In this document: positions 35,669-45,566 of the stretch, piece after piece | How the letters are laid out: each line of letters starts with the position of its first letter | Numbering within the stretch: the first letter of the stretch is position 1 | Source: Streptomyces torulosus | Lineage (GTDB): Bacteria; Actinomycetota; Actinomycetes; Streptomycetales; Streptomycetaceae | DNA: 48,212 bases | Assembly (NCBI RefSeq): GCF_001419765.1 | Contig: NZ_LIRK01000010.1 | Location: forward strand, 1-48,212 | Direction: 5' to 3' | Notes under the pieces: model-generated | Seen by the model: only the letters and a program-made list of their open reading frames with translations | Database searches by the model: none | Told to the model about the DNA's origin: nothing | Translations under genes and position numbers: made by a program

Positions 35669-36921
35669 TACGAGGCCGCCTTCTTCACGGGCGGCATCTG
35701 CGCCGGCGTGGGCCGCTCGCCCTCGCCCTCGCCCTCGCCGTCACCACCGGCCGCCAACGCCGGCAGGGCCGGCGAAGCGGACGCGGAAGTCGAAGCCGAA
35801 GAGGACGCAAAAGCCGAACCGGAAGCGGCCGTCGAAGCCGTGTCCGCACGCGAGGCGTCCGCCGCCGAGGACGACGCGCTTCCCGTGGACAGGGCCGACC
35901 CGGCGCCTCCCGGAGAAGCCGCGCTCCCAGCCGAAGAGGAAGCCGAAGCCGATGTCGTCTCGGACGTCGTCCCGCCCGGCAGCGCGCTCCCCGCGGAGCC
36001 GCCCAGCCGGTCCACCCCGAACCGCAGTGCCGAGGCGTACGTGTCGTCCGGGTCCAGTCGGCGCAGTTCCTCCGCCAGCAGCTCGGACGTCTCGCGGCGC
36101 TTGAGCGCCACCGCCCGGTCCGGCTGGTCCTCCAGCGTGAGGAGGGCGAGACCGCCGGAGGGCCGGTACAGCCGGATGGGGCCGGTGCTGGTCAGCATCC
36201 GCACCTCGTTCAGGCCGGGGCCCGCCGACACCCCGCGCCGCACATGGACGTGCAGCCGGTCCGCGAGCCACATCGCCAGCAGTTCCACGCTCGGGTTGTA
36301 CTGCTCGCCGTGCACCTCCGCGGAGATGACCTCGCAGTCCACCTGGTCGAGCGCGGCCGCCAGCATGGAACGCCACGGGGTGATCCGCGTCCAGGCGAGA
36401 TCCGTGTCGCCGGGCTCGTAGTTGTCGGCGCGGGCCCGCAGCTCGTCGATCGGCTTCTCGGCGGAGTAGCTGTCGGTGACCCGGCGCTGGGCGAGCGCGC
36501 CCAGCGGATCACGGGCCGGGTCGAGCGGCGCGGTGACCGGCCACCACACCACGACCGGCGCGTCCGGCAGCAGCAGCGGCAGCACCACCGACTGGGCGTG
36601 GTCCGCGACCTCGCCGTACAGCCGGAGGACGACCGTCTCGCCGGCGCCCGCGTCGGCGCCCACCCGCACCTCGGCGTCGAGGCGGGACTTCGTCCGGTCC
36701 CGGGGCCCGCGCGAGACACGCTTGATGACCACGAGCGTGCGCGAGGGATGCTCGCGGGACGCGTCGTTCGCGGCCTTCAGCGCGTCGTACGCGTTCTCCT
36801 CGTCCGTGACGATGACCAGCGTGAGCACCATGCCGACGGCCGGCGTGCCGATCGCGCGGCGAGCCTTGACGAGCGCCTTGTTGATCTTGCTGGCGGTGGT
36901 GTCCGTGAGGTCTGTCTTCAT
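35668..36921 (-). CDS. opcA: Glucose-6-phosphate dehydrogenase assembly protein OpcA
   Basis: Actinobacterial/cyanobacterial factor that promotes assembly and activity of glucose-6-phosphate dehydrogenase. The 417-aa protein begins with KALVKARRAIG and carries the conserved DAPVVVWWP segment and DLAWTRITPWR. The last roughly 110 residues are a low-complexity Ser/Ala/Gly tail ending in Gly-Glu repeats (GDGEGEGEGE) and a basic end. That makes it longer than the usual OpcA of about 350 aa or less. The start overlaps the zwf stop by 4 nt. Confidence 0.95.
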   Translation of the reverse strand: MKTDLTDTTASKINKALVKARRAIGTPAVGMVLTLVIVTDEENAYDALKAANDASREHPSRTLVVIKRVSRGPRDRTKSRLDAEVRVGADAGAGETVVLRLYGEVADHAQSVVLPLLLPDAPVVVWWPVTAPLDPARDPLGALAQRRVTDSYSAEKPIDELRARADNYEPGDTDLAWTRITPWRSMLAAALDQVDCEVISAEVHGEQYNPSVELLAMWLADRLHVHVRRGVSAGPGLNEVRMLTSTGPIRLYRPSGGLALLTLEDQPDRAVALKRRETSELLAEELRRLDPDDTYASALRFGVDRLGGSAGSALPGGTTSETTSASASSSAGSAASPGGAGSALSTGSASSSAADASRADTASTAASGSAFASSSASTSASASPALPALAAGGDGEGEGEGERPTPAQMPPVKKAAS

Positions 36922-38441
36922 GGCCGGCGCCAGCTCCGTCCGTCTCGTTCGAGCATCTCGTCCGCCTCGACGGGGCCCCAGGTACCGGCCTGGTACTGGG
37001 CGGGCCTGCCGTGCTTGTCCCAGTACTCCTCGATCGGGTCGAGGATCTTCCAGGACAGCTCGACCTCCTCCGTGCGCGGGAAGAGGTTCGAGTCACCGAG
37101 CAGGACGTCGAGGATCAGCCGCTCGTACGCCTCGGGGCTGGACTCCGTGAACGACTCGCCGTACGCGAAGTCCATCGACACGTCCCGGATCTCCATCGAG
37201 GTGCCGGGCACCTTGGAGCCGAAGCGGACGGTGACGCCCTCGTCGGGCTGGACGCGGATGACGATCGCGTTCTGGCCGAGTTCCTCGGTGGCGGTGGAGT
37301 CGAAGGGGGAGTGGGGCGCCCGCTGGAAGACCACGGCGATCTCGGTCACCCGGCGGCCGAGGCGCTTGCCGGTCCGCAGATAGAACGGCACACCGGCCCA
37401 GCGGCGGTTGTCGACCTCCACCTTGATCGCGGCGTACGTGTCGGTCTTCGACTTGCGGTCGATGCCGTCCTCTTCGAGGTAGCCGATGACCTTCTCGCCG
37501 CCCTGCCAGCCGGCCGCGTACTGCGCGAACACGGTGTCCCGGCCGAGGTCCCGCGGCAGCCGTACCGCGCCGAGGACCTTGGTCTTCTCCGCGGCGAGCG
37601 CGTCCGCGTCGAAGGAGGCGGGCTCCTCCATCGCGGTCAGCGCCATCAGCTGCAGGAGGTGGTTCTGGATGACGTCACGGGCGGCGCCGATGCCGTCGTA
37701 GTAGCCGGCGCGGCCGCCGATGCCGATGTCCTCCGCCATGGTGATCTGCACATGGTCCACGAAGGACCGGTTCCAGATCGGCTCGAACATCGTGTTGGCG
37801 AAGCGGAGCGCCAGGATGTTCTGGACGGTCTCCTTGCCCAGGTAGTGGTCGATGCGGAAGACCTGGTCCGGGGCGAAGACCTCGTGGACGATCGCGTTGA
37901 GCTCCTCGGCCGACTTCAGGTCGTGGCCGAAGGGCTTCTCGATGACCGCGCGCCGCCAGGAACCGCTCGACTGGTCGGCCAGTCCGTGCTTCTTCAGCTG
38001 CTGGATCACGACCGGGAACGCGGACGGCGGTACGGAGAGGTAGAAGGCGAAGTTGCCACCGGTGCCCTGCGCCTTGTCCAGCTCCTGGATCGTGTCGCGC
38101 AGCCGCTCGAACGACACGTCGTCGTCGAAGGTGCCCTGGACGAACCGCATGCCCTGGATGAGCTGCTGCCAGACCTCCTCGCGGAAGGGGGTGCGGGCAT
38201 GCTCCTTGACCGCGTCGTGGACCTCCTGCGCGAAGTCCTCGTGCGCCCATTCACGGCGCGCGAAACCGACGAGCGAGAAGCCCGGCGGCAGCAGTCCGCG
38301 GTTGGCGAGGTCGTACACGGCAGGCATCAGCTTCTTGCGTGACAAGTCGCCTGTGACGCCGAAGATGACCAGGCCCGACGGCCCCGCGATACGCGGGAGC
38401 CGTCGGTCCGCGGCGTCACGCAGCGGATTGCTGCTCGACAA
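36918..38441 (-). CDS. zwf: Glucose-6-phosphate 1-dehydrogenase
   Basis: First enzyme of the oxidative pentose phosphate pathway, making NADPH. The 507-aa protein has the N-terminal GVTGDLSRKKL, the active-site signature RIDHYLGKE and the substrate segment YLRTGKRL. It starts with TTG, supported by GGAGGG about 9 nt upstream and by the expected N terminus; no ATG or GTG is better placed. The gap to tal is 5 nt. It lies between tal and opcA in the conserved operon. Confidence 0.97.
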   Translation of the reverse strand: MSSSNPLRDAADRRLPRIAGPSGLVIFGVTGDLSRKKLMPAVYDLANRGLLPPGFSLVGFARREWAHEDFAQEVHDAVKEHARTPFREEVWQQLIQGMRFVQGTFDDDVSFERLRDTIQELDKAQGTGGNFAFYLSVPPSAFPVVIQQLKKHGLADQSSGSWRRAVIEKPFGHDLKSAEELNAIVHEVFAPDQVFRIDHYLGKETVQNILALRFANTMFEPIWNRSFVDHVQITMAEDIGIGGRAGYYDGIGAARDVIQNHLLQLMALTAMEEPASFDADALAAEKTKVLGAVRLPRDLGRDTVFAQYAAGWQGGEKVIGYLEEDGIDRKSKTDTYAAIKVEVDNRRWAGVPFYLRTGKRLGRRVTEIAVVFQRAPHSPFDSTATEELGQNAIVIRVQPDEGVTVRFGSKVPGTSMEIRDVSMDFAYGESFTESSPEAYERLILDVLLGDSNLFPRTEEVELSWKILDPIEEYWDKHGRPAQYQAGTWGPVEADEMLERDGRSWRRP

Positions 38442-38446
38442 GGTGT

Positions 38447-39565
38447 TCAGCCCTCCGAGGGTGCGAGGCGCTTCAGCTCCGCCTCGGTCGACTTGAGCAG
38501 GTCGTTCCAGGACGCCTCGAACTTCTCGACGCCCTCGTCCTCCAGCAGCTGGACGACCTCGTCGTACGAGATGCCGAGCTTCTCGACCGCGTCCAGCTCG
38601 GCACGGGCCTGCTCGTACGTCCCGGCGACCGCGTCGCCGCGGATCTCACCGCTGTCCGCGGTGGCCTCGAGGGTGGCCTCCGGCATGGTGTTCACCGTGT
38701 TCGGCGCCACCAGCTCGTCGACGTACAGGGTGGGCTTGTACGCGGGGTCCTTGACACCGGTCGAGGCCCACAGCGGACGCTGCTTGTTCGCGCCCGCGCT
38801 CTCCAGGGCCGCCCAGCGCTCGCCGCTGAAGACCTCCTCGTACGCCTGGTAGGCGAGGCGCGCGTTGGCGACGCCGGCCTTGCCGCGCGCGGCCTTGGCC
38901 TCGGGCGTGCCCTGCGCGTCGAGGCGCTTGTCGATCTCGGTGTCCACGCGGGACACGAAGAACGACGCCACCGAGTGGATCTTCGACAGGTCGAGGCCGC
39001 GCTCCTTGGCCTTCTCCAGACCGGCCAGGTAGGCGTCCATCACCTGGCGGTAGCGCTCCAGCGAGAAGATCAGCGTGACGTTGACGCTGATACCGAGGCC
39101 GATGACCTCGGTGATGGCCGGCAGGCCGCCCATCGTCGCCGGGATCTTGATCAGGGTGTTGGGGCGGTCCACCAGCCAGGCGAGCTGCTTGGCCTCGGCG
39201 ACCGTCGCCTTGGTGTTGTGCGCCAGCCGCGGGTCGACCTCGATGGACACCCGGCCGTCCTGGCCGTCGGTCGCGTCGAAGACGGGGCGCAGGATGTCGG
39301 CGGCGTCACGGACGTCCGCCGTCGTGATCATGCGGATGGCCTCCTCGACGGTCACCTTGCGGGCCGCGAGGTCCGACAGCTGCTGGTCGTAGCCGTCACC
39401 CTGGGAGATCGCCTTCTGGAAGATCGAAGGGTTGGTGGTGACGCCCACGACGTGCTGCTGGTCGATCAGCTCGGCGAGGTTGCCGGACGTGATGCGCTTG
39501 CGGGACAGGTCGTCCAGCCAGATCGCCACGCCTTCCTCGGAGAGGCGCTTGAGTGCGTCTGTCAT
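38447..39565 (-). CDS. tal: Transaldolase
   Basis: Transfers a dihydroxyacetone unit in the non-oxidative pentose phosphate pathway. The 372-aa protein has the family start (TTNPSIF near 43-49), the Schiff-base Lys140 in NTLIKIPAT and the SVNVTLIFS strand. Length and motifs fit the actinobacterial long type. GGAG precedes the ATG by about 10 nt. It lies 33 nt after tkt. Confidence 0.97.
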   Translation of the reverse strand: MTDALKRLSEEGVAIWLDDLSRKRITSGNLAELIDQQHVVGVTTNPSIFQKAISQGDGYDQQLSDLAARKVTVEEAIRMITTADVRDAADILRPVFDATDGQDGRVSIEVDPRLAHNTKATVAEAKQLAWLVDRPNTLIKIPATMGGLPAITEVIGLGISVNVTLIFSLERYRQVMDAYLAGLEKAKERGLDLSKIHSVASFFVSRVDTEIDKRLDAQGTPEAKAARGKAGVANARLAYQAYEEVFSGERWAALESAGANKQRPLWASTGVKDPAYKPTLYVDELVAPNTVNTMPEATLEATADSGEIRGDAVAGTYEQARAELDAVEKLGISYDEVVQLLEDEGVEKFEASWNDLLKSTEAELKRLAPSEG

Positions 39566-39598
39566 GGAATTACATCTCCTACGTGTCGTATGTGAGCG

Positions 39599-41686
39599 TC
39601 AGCGCTGGGCGGCCGCGAGAGATTCCTGCGCGGCGGCGACCACGTTCTCCGCGGTGAAGCCGAACTCCTTGAAGAGCACCTTGCCGTCGGCCGAAGCGCC
39701 GAAGTGCTCCAGCGAGACGATGCGGCCGGCGTCACCGACGTACCGGTGCCAGGTCAGTCCGATCCCGGCCTCGACGGCGACACGTGCCTTGACGGACGGC
39801 GGCAGGACGCTGTCCCGGTACCCCTGGTCCTGCTCCTCGAACCACTCGACGGATGGCATCGACACCACACGGGTCGGCACGCCCTGCGCCTGTAGCTGCT
39901 CGCGGGCCTCCACGGCGACGTGCACCTCGGAGCCGGTCGCGATCAGAATGACCTGGGCGTCGCCGCCGTCGGCCTCGAAGAGCACGTAACCGCCCTTGGC
40001 CGCGCCCTCGTTGGGCTCGTACGTCGGCACGCCCTGACGGGTCAGCGCGAGGCCGTGCGGAGCGCCCTTGCCCCACTCCTTCGTCCAGCGCTTGAGGATC
40101 TCGCGCCAGGCGATCGCCGTCTCGTTGGCGTCGGCCGGACGCACGACGTTCAGACCGGGGATGGCGCGCAGCGACGCCAGGTGCTCGACCGGCTGGTGCG
40201 TCGGGCCGTCCTCGCCGAGACCGATGGAGTCGTGCGTCCACACGTACGTCACCGGCAGGTGCATCAGCGCGGAGAGCCGGACGGCGTTGCGCATGTAGTC
40301 GGAGAACACCAGGAAGGTGCCGCCGAAGATACGGGTGTTGCCGTGCAGCGCGATGCCGTTCATCTCGGCAGCCATCGAGTGCTCGCGGATGCCGAAGTGG
40401 ATCGTGCGGCCGTACGGGTTCGCCTCGGGCAGCGGGTTGTCCGCCGGGAGGAACGACGACGTCTTGTCGATCGTGGTGTTGTTCGAGCCGGCGAGGTCGG
40501 CGGAGCCGCCCCACAGCTCGGGGATGACGGCGCCGAGCGCCTGGAGGACCTTGCCGGACGCGGCGCGGGTGGCGACACCCTTGCCCGCCTCGAACTGCGG
40601 CAGGTGCGCCTCCCAGCCCTCGGGCAGCTCACCGGCCGCGACGCGCTCGTACTCGGCGGCGCGCTCGGGGTTGTTGTCCCGCCACTGCTGGAACGACTTC
40701 TCCCACACGGCGCGGGCCGCTTGCCCGCGGTCGCCCAGGCCGCGCGTGTGCGCGATGACCTCGTCGGTGACCTCGAAGTGCTTCTCCGGGTCGAAGCCCA
40801 GGACGCGCTTGGTGGCCGCGACCTCGTCCGCGCCGAGCGCCGAGCCGTGCGCGGCCTCGGTGTTCTGCGCGTTCGGCGCCGGCCAGGCGATGATGGAGCG
40901 CATCGCGATGAACGACGGCCTGTCGGTGACGGCCTTCGCGGCCTCGATCGCCTCGAACAGCGCGGCCGGGTCGAGGTCGCCGTTCTCCTTGGGCTCCACC
41001 CGCTGCACATGCCAGCCGTACGCCTCGTACCGCTTGGCGGTGTCCTCGGAGACGGCCGTCTCGGTGTCGCCCTCGATCGAGATGTGGTTGTCGTCCCACA
41101 GCATGATCAGGTTGCCGAGCTTCTGGTGCCCGGCCAGCGACGACGCCTCGGCGGAGATGCCCTCCTGGAGGCACCCGTCACCGGCGATCACGAAGATGTG
41201 GTGGTCGAACGGCGACTCGCCGGCGGCGGCCTCCGGGTCGAACAGACCGCGCTCGTAGCGGGCGGCCATGGCCATGCCGACGGCGTTGGCGACACCCTGG
41301 CCGAGCGGCCCGGTCGTCGTCTCCACACCCTTGGTGTGCCCGTACTCGGGGTGGCCCGGCGTCTTCGAGCCCCAGGTGCGGAAGGACTCCAGGTCCTCCA
41401 GCTCCAGACCGAAGCCGCCCAGGTACAGCTGGATGTACAGCGTCAGGGAGGAGTGGCCGGCGGACAGGACGAACCGGTCACGGCCCACCCAGTCGGGGTC
41501 GGCGGGGTCGTGGCGCATCACCTTCTGGAAGAGGGTGTACGCGGCGGGCGCGAGGCTCATGGCCGTACCCGGATGGCCGTTGCCGACCTTCTGTACGGCG
41601 TCGGCGGCCAGGACGCGGGCGGTGTCGACGGCCCGCTGGTCCAACTCGGTCCACGCGAGGTCTGTAGTGGTCGGCTTGGTGCTCAC
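39599..41686 (-). CDS. tkt: Transketolase
   Basis: Thiamine-diphosphate enzyme moving two-carbon units between sugars. The 695-aa protein has HPGTAMS, the TPP-binding GDGCLQEG and downstream N (WDDNHISIEGDTE), the pyrimidine-domain RFGIREHSMA-like motif (HFGIREHSM) and the conserved HDSIGLGEDGPTHQP. GTG start. It is the first gene of the operon and is divergent from ctaB. Confidence 0.98.
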   Translation of the reverse strand: MSTKPTTTDLAWTELDQRAVDTARVLAADAVQKVGNGHPGTAMSLAPAAYTLFQKVMRHDPADPDWVGRDRFVLSAGHSSLTLYIQLYLGGFGLELEDLESFRTWGSKTPGHPEYGHTKGVETTTGPLGQGVANAVGMAMAARYERGLFDPEAAAGESPFDHHIFVIAGDGCLQEGISAEASSLAGHQKLGNLIMLWDDNHISIEGDTETAVSEDTAKRYEAYGWHVQRVEPKENGDLDPAALFEAIEAAKAVTDRPSFIAMRSIIAWPAPNAQNTEAAHGSALGADEVAATKRVLGFDPEKHFEVTDEVIAHTRGLGDRGQAARAVWEKSFQQWRDNNPERAAEYERVAAGELPEGWEAHLPQFEAGKGVATRAASGKVLQALGAVIPELWGGSADLAGSNNTTIDKTSSFLPADNPLPEANPYGRTIHFGIREHSMAAEMNGIALHGNTRIFGGTFLVFSDYMRNAVRLSALMHLPVTYVWTHDSIGLGEDGPTHQPVEHLASLRAIPGLNVVRPADANETAIAWREILKRWTKEWGKGAPHGLALTRQGVPTYEPNEGAAKGGYVLFEADGGDAQVILIATGSEVHVAVEAREQLQAQGVPTRVVSMPSVEWFEEQDQGYRDSVLPPSVKARVAVEAGIGLTWHRYVGDAGRIVSLEHFGASADGKVLFKEFGFTAENVVAAAQESLAAAQR

Positions 41687-42059
41687 CCTGGGTCAGGGCT
41701 CCTCTCACATGTCCGGTGCCGGCGTTCTCGGGGCGCCGGCCGCAGTCGAGCCTACCCCCGTAACAACGCGCATTTTTTCGAGTCATTCCAGACTGCCGGG
41801 ACCGTCCCGGATCCGCCTCCCGACCGGTCGTTCCGCATGGTGAGACCAGCGGGTTCGGTCGCTCGACATCTGAATACGCAGCCGCTCATCCGACTGCTCA
41901 ACCGAAGTGTGTTCGGCTCGTCCGGGCATGCCGTCCAACACGACCCGACCCCGTTGAAAGGCTGGCTCTGGGCAACGTCTACAGTGGCGTGGTACGCGCG
42001 AGCCGTTACGGGGAGTTCACATCCGTGGTGCTCGCTGGGAGTCTCTGTCAGGGGTGTGC
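41687..42059. promoter_or_regulatory. Divergent promoter region, tkt and ctaB
   Basis: A 373-bp gap with no gene. On the plus strand TTGAAA (41954-41959) and TCTACA (41978-41983) are 18 nt apart and could form the ctaB promoter. On the minus strand a TAGGCT-like hexamer lies near 41747, but no matching -35 is convincing. Some AT-rich sequence (ATTTTTTCG, about 41771) lies near the tkt side. Confidence 0.4.
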
Positions 42060-43016
42060 GTGACGGCCGTCGAATCCCGTCCACCGGGAGTGCTGGGCGC
42101 GAGCAGCACGAGCAGCATCCGGGGTCAGCGGCCGTTCGGGGCCCGCGTCAAGGCGTTCGTGGCCCTCACCAAGCCGAGGATCATCGAACTGCTGCTGATC
42201 ACCACCGTTCCGGTGATGTTCCTCGCGGAGCAGGGCGTGCCCGACCTCTGGCTGGTGCTCGCCACGTGTATCGGCGGCTACCTCTCCGCGGGCGGCGCCA
42301 ACGCGCTCAACATGTACATCGACCGTGACATCGACGCCCTCATGGAGCGCACCTCGCAGCGCCCCCTCGTCACCGGCATGGTCACCCCGCGTGAGGGCCT
42401 GGTCTTCGGCATCACCCTCGCCGTCGTCTCCACCGCCTGGTTCGGTGTCCTCGTCAACTGGCTGTCCGCCTGGCTGTCGCTCGGGGCGCTCCTCTTCTAC
42501 GTCGTCGTCTACACGATGATCCTCAAACGGCGTACGGCGCAGAACATCGTGTGGGGCGGCATCGCCGGCTGCATGCCGGTCCTCATCGGCTGGTCCGCGG
42601 TGACGAACTCGATGTCCTGGGCCGCGGTGATCCTCTTCCTGGTCATCTTCTTCTGGACCCCGCCGCACTACTGGCCGCTGTCCATGAAGGTGAAGGACGA
42701 CTACGCCCGCGTCGGCGTGCCCATGCTGCCGGTGATCGCCTCCAACAGGGTCGTCGCCCGCCAGATCGTCCTCTACAGCTGGGTGATGGTCGCCGTCTCC
42801 CTCCTGCTGACCCCCCTCGGCTACACCGGCTGGTTCTACACGACGGTCGCCCTGGTGACCGGCGGTTGGTGGCTCTGGGAGGCCCACGCCCTGCAGAACC
42901 GCGCGAAGAGCGGCGTCACCGGCGCCAGGCTCAAGGAGATGCGCCTCTTCCACTGGTCGATCACCTACGTCTCCCTCCTCTTCGTAGCAGTGGCGGTGGA
43001 CCCCTTCCTCCGCTGA
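42060..43016 (+). CDS. ctaB: Protoheme IX farnesyltransferase (heme O synthase)
   Basis: Adds a farnesyl group to heme b to make heme O for cytochrome oxidase; an integral membrane enzyme of the UbiA prenyltransferase family. The 318-aa protein has about nine membrane helices and the conserved [10 protein letters not shown] and [15 protein letters not shown] (the Asp-rich prenyl-diphosphate site). The GTG at 42060 is chosen over the in-frame GTG at 42054, which is too close to its AGGGG. It works with CtaA, encoded at 45.6-46.6 kb. Confidence 0.96.
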   Translation: MTAVESRPPGVLGASSTSSIRGQRPFGARVKAFVALTKPRIIELLLITTVPVMFLAEQGVPDLWLVLATCIGGYLSAGGANALNMYIDRDIDALMERTSQRPLVTGMVTPREGLVFGITLAVVSTAWFGVLVNWLSAWLSLGALLFYVVVYTMILKRRTAQNIVWGGIAGCMPVLIGWSAVTNSMSWAAVILFLVIFFWTPPHYWPLSMKVKDDYARVGVPMLPVIASNRVVARQIVLYSWVMVAVSLLLTPLGYTGWFYTTVALVTGGWWLWEAHALQNRAKSGVTGARLKEMRLFHWSITYVSLLFVAVAVDPFLR

Positions 43017-43046
43017 CGGCTTCTTTCCCGGGAAACGCCCGCGGCA

Positions 43047-43093
43047 GCGCCCTTTAAGGGGCGCGGGGCTGTGTCCATCTGCGGCTCCGCCGC
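43047..43093. repeat. Hairpins after ctaB
   Basis: GCGCCC (43047-43052) pairs with GGGCGC (43059-43064), and GCGGC pairs with GCCGC around TCC (43081-43093). The sequence resembles the GC-rich intergenic repeats common in Streptomyces and related to the one at 34754. It probably ends the ctaB transcript. Confidence 0.5.
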
Positions 43094-43213
43094 GTGGGCG
43101 CGAGCAACCACGATGCACTCGCACGCGCCCCTCACCGCGACGCACGGCGGCGAGTGGCCAACCCCACTGCCCCCACCGTCGCGGCCCGCCCTACTCATCG
43201 GTAGCATCCAGCC

Positions 43214-43576
43214 ATGGCAGACACGAAGCAGCTCGACGAGGCCAAGGACACCAAGGCCGCAGCCAAGGCGGAGCGCCAGGCGGCCAAGATCGCCAAGCAG
43301 ATCGGCGCCTTCGCGAAGGCGCACGGCGGCGCCGAGGCCCAGGTCGCCTACATCGGCGAGCGTGGCTCCCGCATCGTCCTCGTCGGCGAGGACGGCGGCT
43401 GGGGCGACCTCGTCGCCCCCACCCACGCCATCGCCGAGGAAGCCGTGCGCAAGGCCGGCGTCACCGTGCACGAGGACTTCGACGGCGAGTTCGCCGCCAA
43501 GGTGCGCACCGGCCCGTACGAGTGGTCGCGAATGGCCGGAATCCAGGTCGGGGGACCGGCCAACAGCAACACCTGA
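43214..43576 (+). CDS. Conserved hypothetical protein
   Basis: A 120-aa protein I do not recognise by family. The first roughly 40 residues are highly charged and helical (KDTKAAAKAERQAAKIAKQ), likely a coiled or disordered lead. The rest is a small mixed domain (QVAYIGERGSRIVLVGEDGGWGDLV). No signal peptide or membrane segment is seen. Codon use is normal for the chromosome. It lies between ctaB and an amidohydrolase and ends 58 nt before the next start. Confidence 0.8.
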   Translation: MADTKQLDEAKDTKAAAKAERQAAKIAKQIGAFAKAHGGAEAQVAYIGERGSRIVLVGEDGGWGDLVAPTHAIAEEAVRKAGVTVHEDFDGEFAAKVRTGPYEWSRMAGIQVGGPANSNT

Positions 43577-43634
43577 GCCCGACTCACCCGTTAGGACCTG
43601 TGGGAGCACACCGGTCCAGCGACGGGGAGTCCGG

Positions 43635-44741
43635 ATGATCGAAACGCCGTCCCTCGTGGATCAGTACTGCCATGGCGTACTGAGAACGGAGCTGGGCCTC
43701 GGCACGTTCGAGGCCCACCTCGCCCGCGGTGAGGGACCACCGGCGCCCGGCACCACCTACTTCGACACCCAGACCGGCTTCGCCGTGCGCCGCTGGTGCC
43801 CGCCCCTGCTGGGCCTCGAACCGCACTGCCCACCGGCCCGCTATCTCGCCCGCCGCCGTGAACTGGGCGTCCTGGAGGCGGGCCGCCGACTGCTGCGGGG
43901 CAGCGGCATCACCACCTACCTCGTCGACACGGGGCTGCCCGGCGATCTCACCGGGCCCGGCGAGATGGCCACCACGGGCGACGCGGACGCCCACGAGATC
44001 GTCCGGCTCGAACTCCTCGCCGAACAGGTCGCCGACACCTCCGGCACCGTGGAGTCGTTCCTCGCCAATCTCGCCGAGTCGGTGCACGGGGCCGCCGCGC
44101 ACGCCGTGGCCTTCGCGTCGGTGGCGGGCGTACGGCACGGTCTGGCGCTCGCACCCGAACCGCCCGGCCCCGGGGAGGTGCGAGGGGCCGCCGGACGCTG
44201 GCTCGCGCACCGGCCCGTCGGCGGGACCCTCACCGACCAGGTGCTCCTGCGCCATCTGCTGTGGATCGCCATCGCCTCCGGGCGCCCCCTCCAGCTCCAC
44301 GCCGGCCTCGGCGAGCCCGGCCTGCGCATCGACCGCACGGATCCCGTCCTGCTCACCGACTTCGTCCGCGCCACGGCCGGCCTCGGCACCGACCTGGTCC
44401 TGCTGCACGGATACCCGTACCACCGCCACGCCGCCCACCTCGCCGGTGTCTTCCCGCACGTCTACGCCGACCTCGGCGCCGAACTGGTCCGCACCGGGGC
44501 GCGGGCTCCCGCCGTGCTCGCCGAGGTCCTCGAACTCGCCCCCTTCGGCAAGCTCCTGTTCTCCAGCGGCGCCCACGGCCTGCCCGAGCTGCACGTCGTC
44601 GGCGCCCACCTCTTCCGCGAGGCGCTGGCCCGGGTACTGGGCACCTGGGTCGCCGAGGGCGCCTGGTCCCTGACGGACGCCCAACGCGTGGCCGCACTGA
44701 TCGCGGCGGACAACGCGCGACGGGTGTACGGCCTGGAGTGA
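43635..44741 (+). CDS. Amidohydrolase-family protein
   Basis: A 368-aa protein resembling the metal-dependent amidohydrolase_2 fold. Visible elements are VDQYCHG near the start in place of the usual DxHxH, RPLQLHAGLGE, LVLLHGYPYHRHAA and the C-terminal LLFSSGAHG, which stand at the expected places of the metal ligands. The ATG at 43635 follows GGGGAG. The N-terminal HxH pair is incomplete (only one His), so activity is uncertain. It is followed 30 nt later by the nucleotidyltransferase; joint function is unknown. Confidence 0.75.
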   Translation: MIETPSLVDQYCHGVLRTELGLGTFEAHLARGEGPPAPGTTYFDTQTGFAVRRWCPPLLGLEPHCPPARYLARRRELGVLEAGRRLLRGSGITTYLVDTGLPGDLTGPGEMATTGDADAHEIVRLELLAEQVADTSGTVESFLANLAESVHGAAAHAVAFASVAGVRHGLALAPEPPGPGEVRGAAGRWLAHRPVGGTLTDQVLLRHLLWIAIASGRPLQLHAGLGEPGLRIDRTDPVLLTDFVRATAGLGTDLVLLHGYPYHRHAAHLAGVFPHVYADLGAELVRTGARAPAVLAEVLELAPFGKLLFSSGAHGLPELHVVGAHLFREALARVLGTWVAEGAWSLTDAQRVAALIAADNARRVYGLE

Positions 44742-44771
44742 GCCGGACCTGGACCGGACAGACTGGCCCGT

Positions 44772-45557
44772 ATGACACGCAGCGACCCGACCCCCACCGC
44801 CGCCTTACGCGCGCTGCCGGACTCCGCCGACGCGACCGCCGCCCTCCTCCGCCGCTTCGTCGACGGGCTGCGGGGCGGCCCGGACCCGCTCGCCGTCTGG
44901 GCCCACGGTTCGCTCGGCGGGGGCGACTACCAGGAGGGCCGCAGCGATCTGGATCTGATCGCCGTCCTCGACGGGCCGATCACCGCCGGGACGGTGTGGC
45001 GGCTGGCCCGGCTGCACGCGCGGCTGCGCCACGAGCCGCTCGCCGACCTGCTCCACTGCACCTATCTGACCGCCGACACCGTGTCCGACCCCGGCCGCGG
45101 GCACCTCACCTGGGCGCACGGCCGGCTGTTCCGGCGGACGGTCACCCCGGTCACCCGCCGTGAACTGCACACCTTCGGCCTGGTCCTGCACGGAGAGCCG
45201 CCCGAGGCCCTGCTGCCCCCGGTCCAGGACATCGACCTGGCCGCCTTCGTCGTACGCGACCAGCGGGACTTCTGGCGCCCGGCGGTCGACAGGGCCCACC
45301 TGTGGCAGCGGGACGTCTGGGTCGACCTCGGTCTGCTCACCCACGCCCGGGCCACCGCCACCCTGCGGGACGGTCGGCTGATCTCCAAGCGCGAGGCGCT
45401 GGAGCTGCTGCCGGAGCTGGGCGCGCCCCGCGAGGTGGTCGAGGACGTCCGGCGGCGCCGCTACCGGGAGCCGGCCCGCGTGGTGCCGCGTCGGGGCGAG
45501 CTGACCAGGGCGTTCCTCGGCCCCGCGATCGACGATCTGGTCCGGACGTACGGCTGA
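44772..45557 (+). CDS. Nucleotidyltransferase-fold protein, TTA-containing
   Basis: A 261-aa protein with the minimal nucleotidyltransferase motif GSLGGGDYQEGRSDLDLI (Gly46-Ser47, Asp59, Asp61), as in aminoglycoside adenylyltransferases and other small NTases. The C-terminal half is helical, and its target is not evident. Codon 12 is TTA (44805-44807), so translation may depend on the bldA tRNA. It converges with ctaA; the two stop codons lie in one short palindrome. A resistance role is possible but unproven. Confidence 0.75.
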   Translation: MTRSDPTPTAALRALPDSADATAALLRRFVDGLRGGPDPLAVWAHGSLGGGDYQEGRSDLDLIAVLDGPITAGTVWRLARLHARLRHEPLADLLHCTYLTADTVSDPGRGHLTWAHGRLFRRTVTPVTRRELHTFGLVLHGEPPEALLPPVQDIDLAAFVVRDQRDFWRPAVDRAHLWQRDVWVDLGLLTHARATATLRDGRLISKREALELLPELGAPREVVEDVRRRRYREPARVVPRRGELTRAFLGPAIDDLVRTYG

Positions 45558-45566
45558 CTCAGCCGT
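45550..45566. terminator. 17-bp palindrome containing both convergent stops
   Basis: ACGGCTGACTCAGCCGT is a perfect palindrome around its centre base. It contains the stop of the nucleotidyltransferase (45555-45557) and that of ctaA on the other strand (45559-45561). A compact bidirectional 3'-end structure is the simplest reading; there is almost no space for anything else. Confidence 0.4.
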
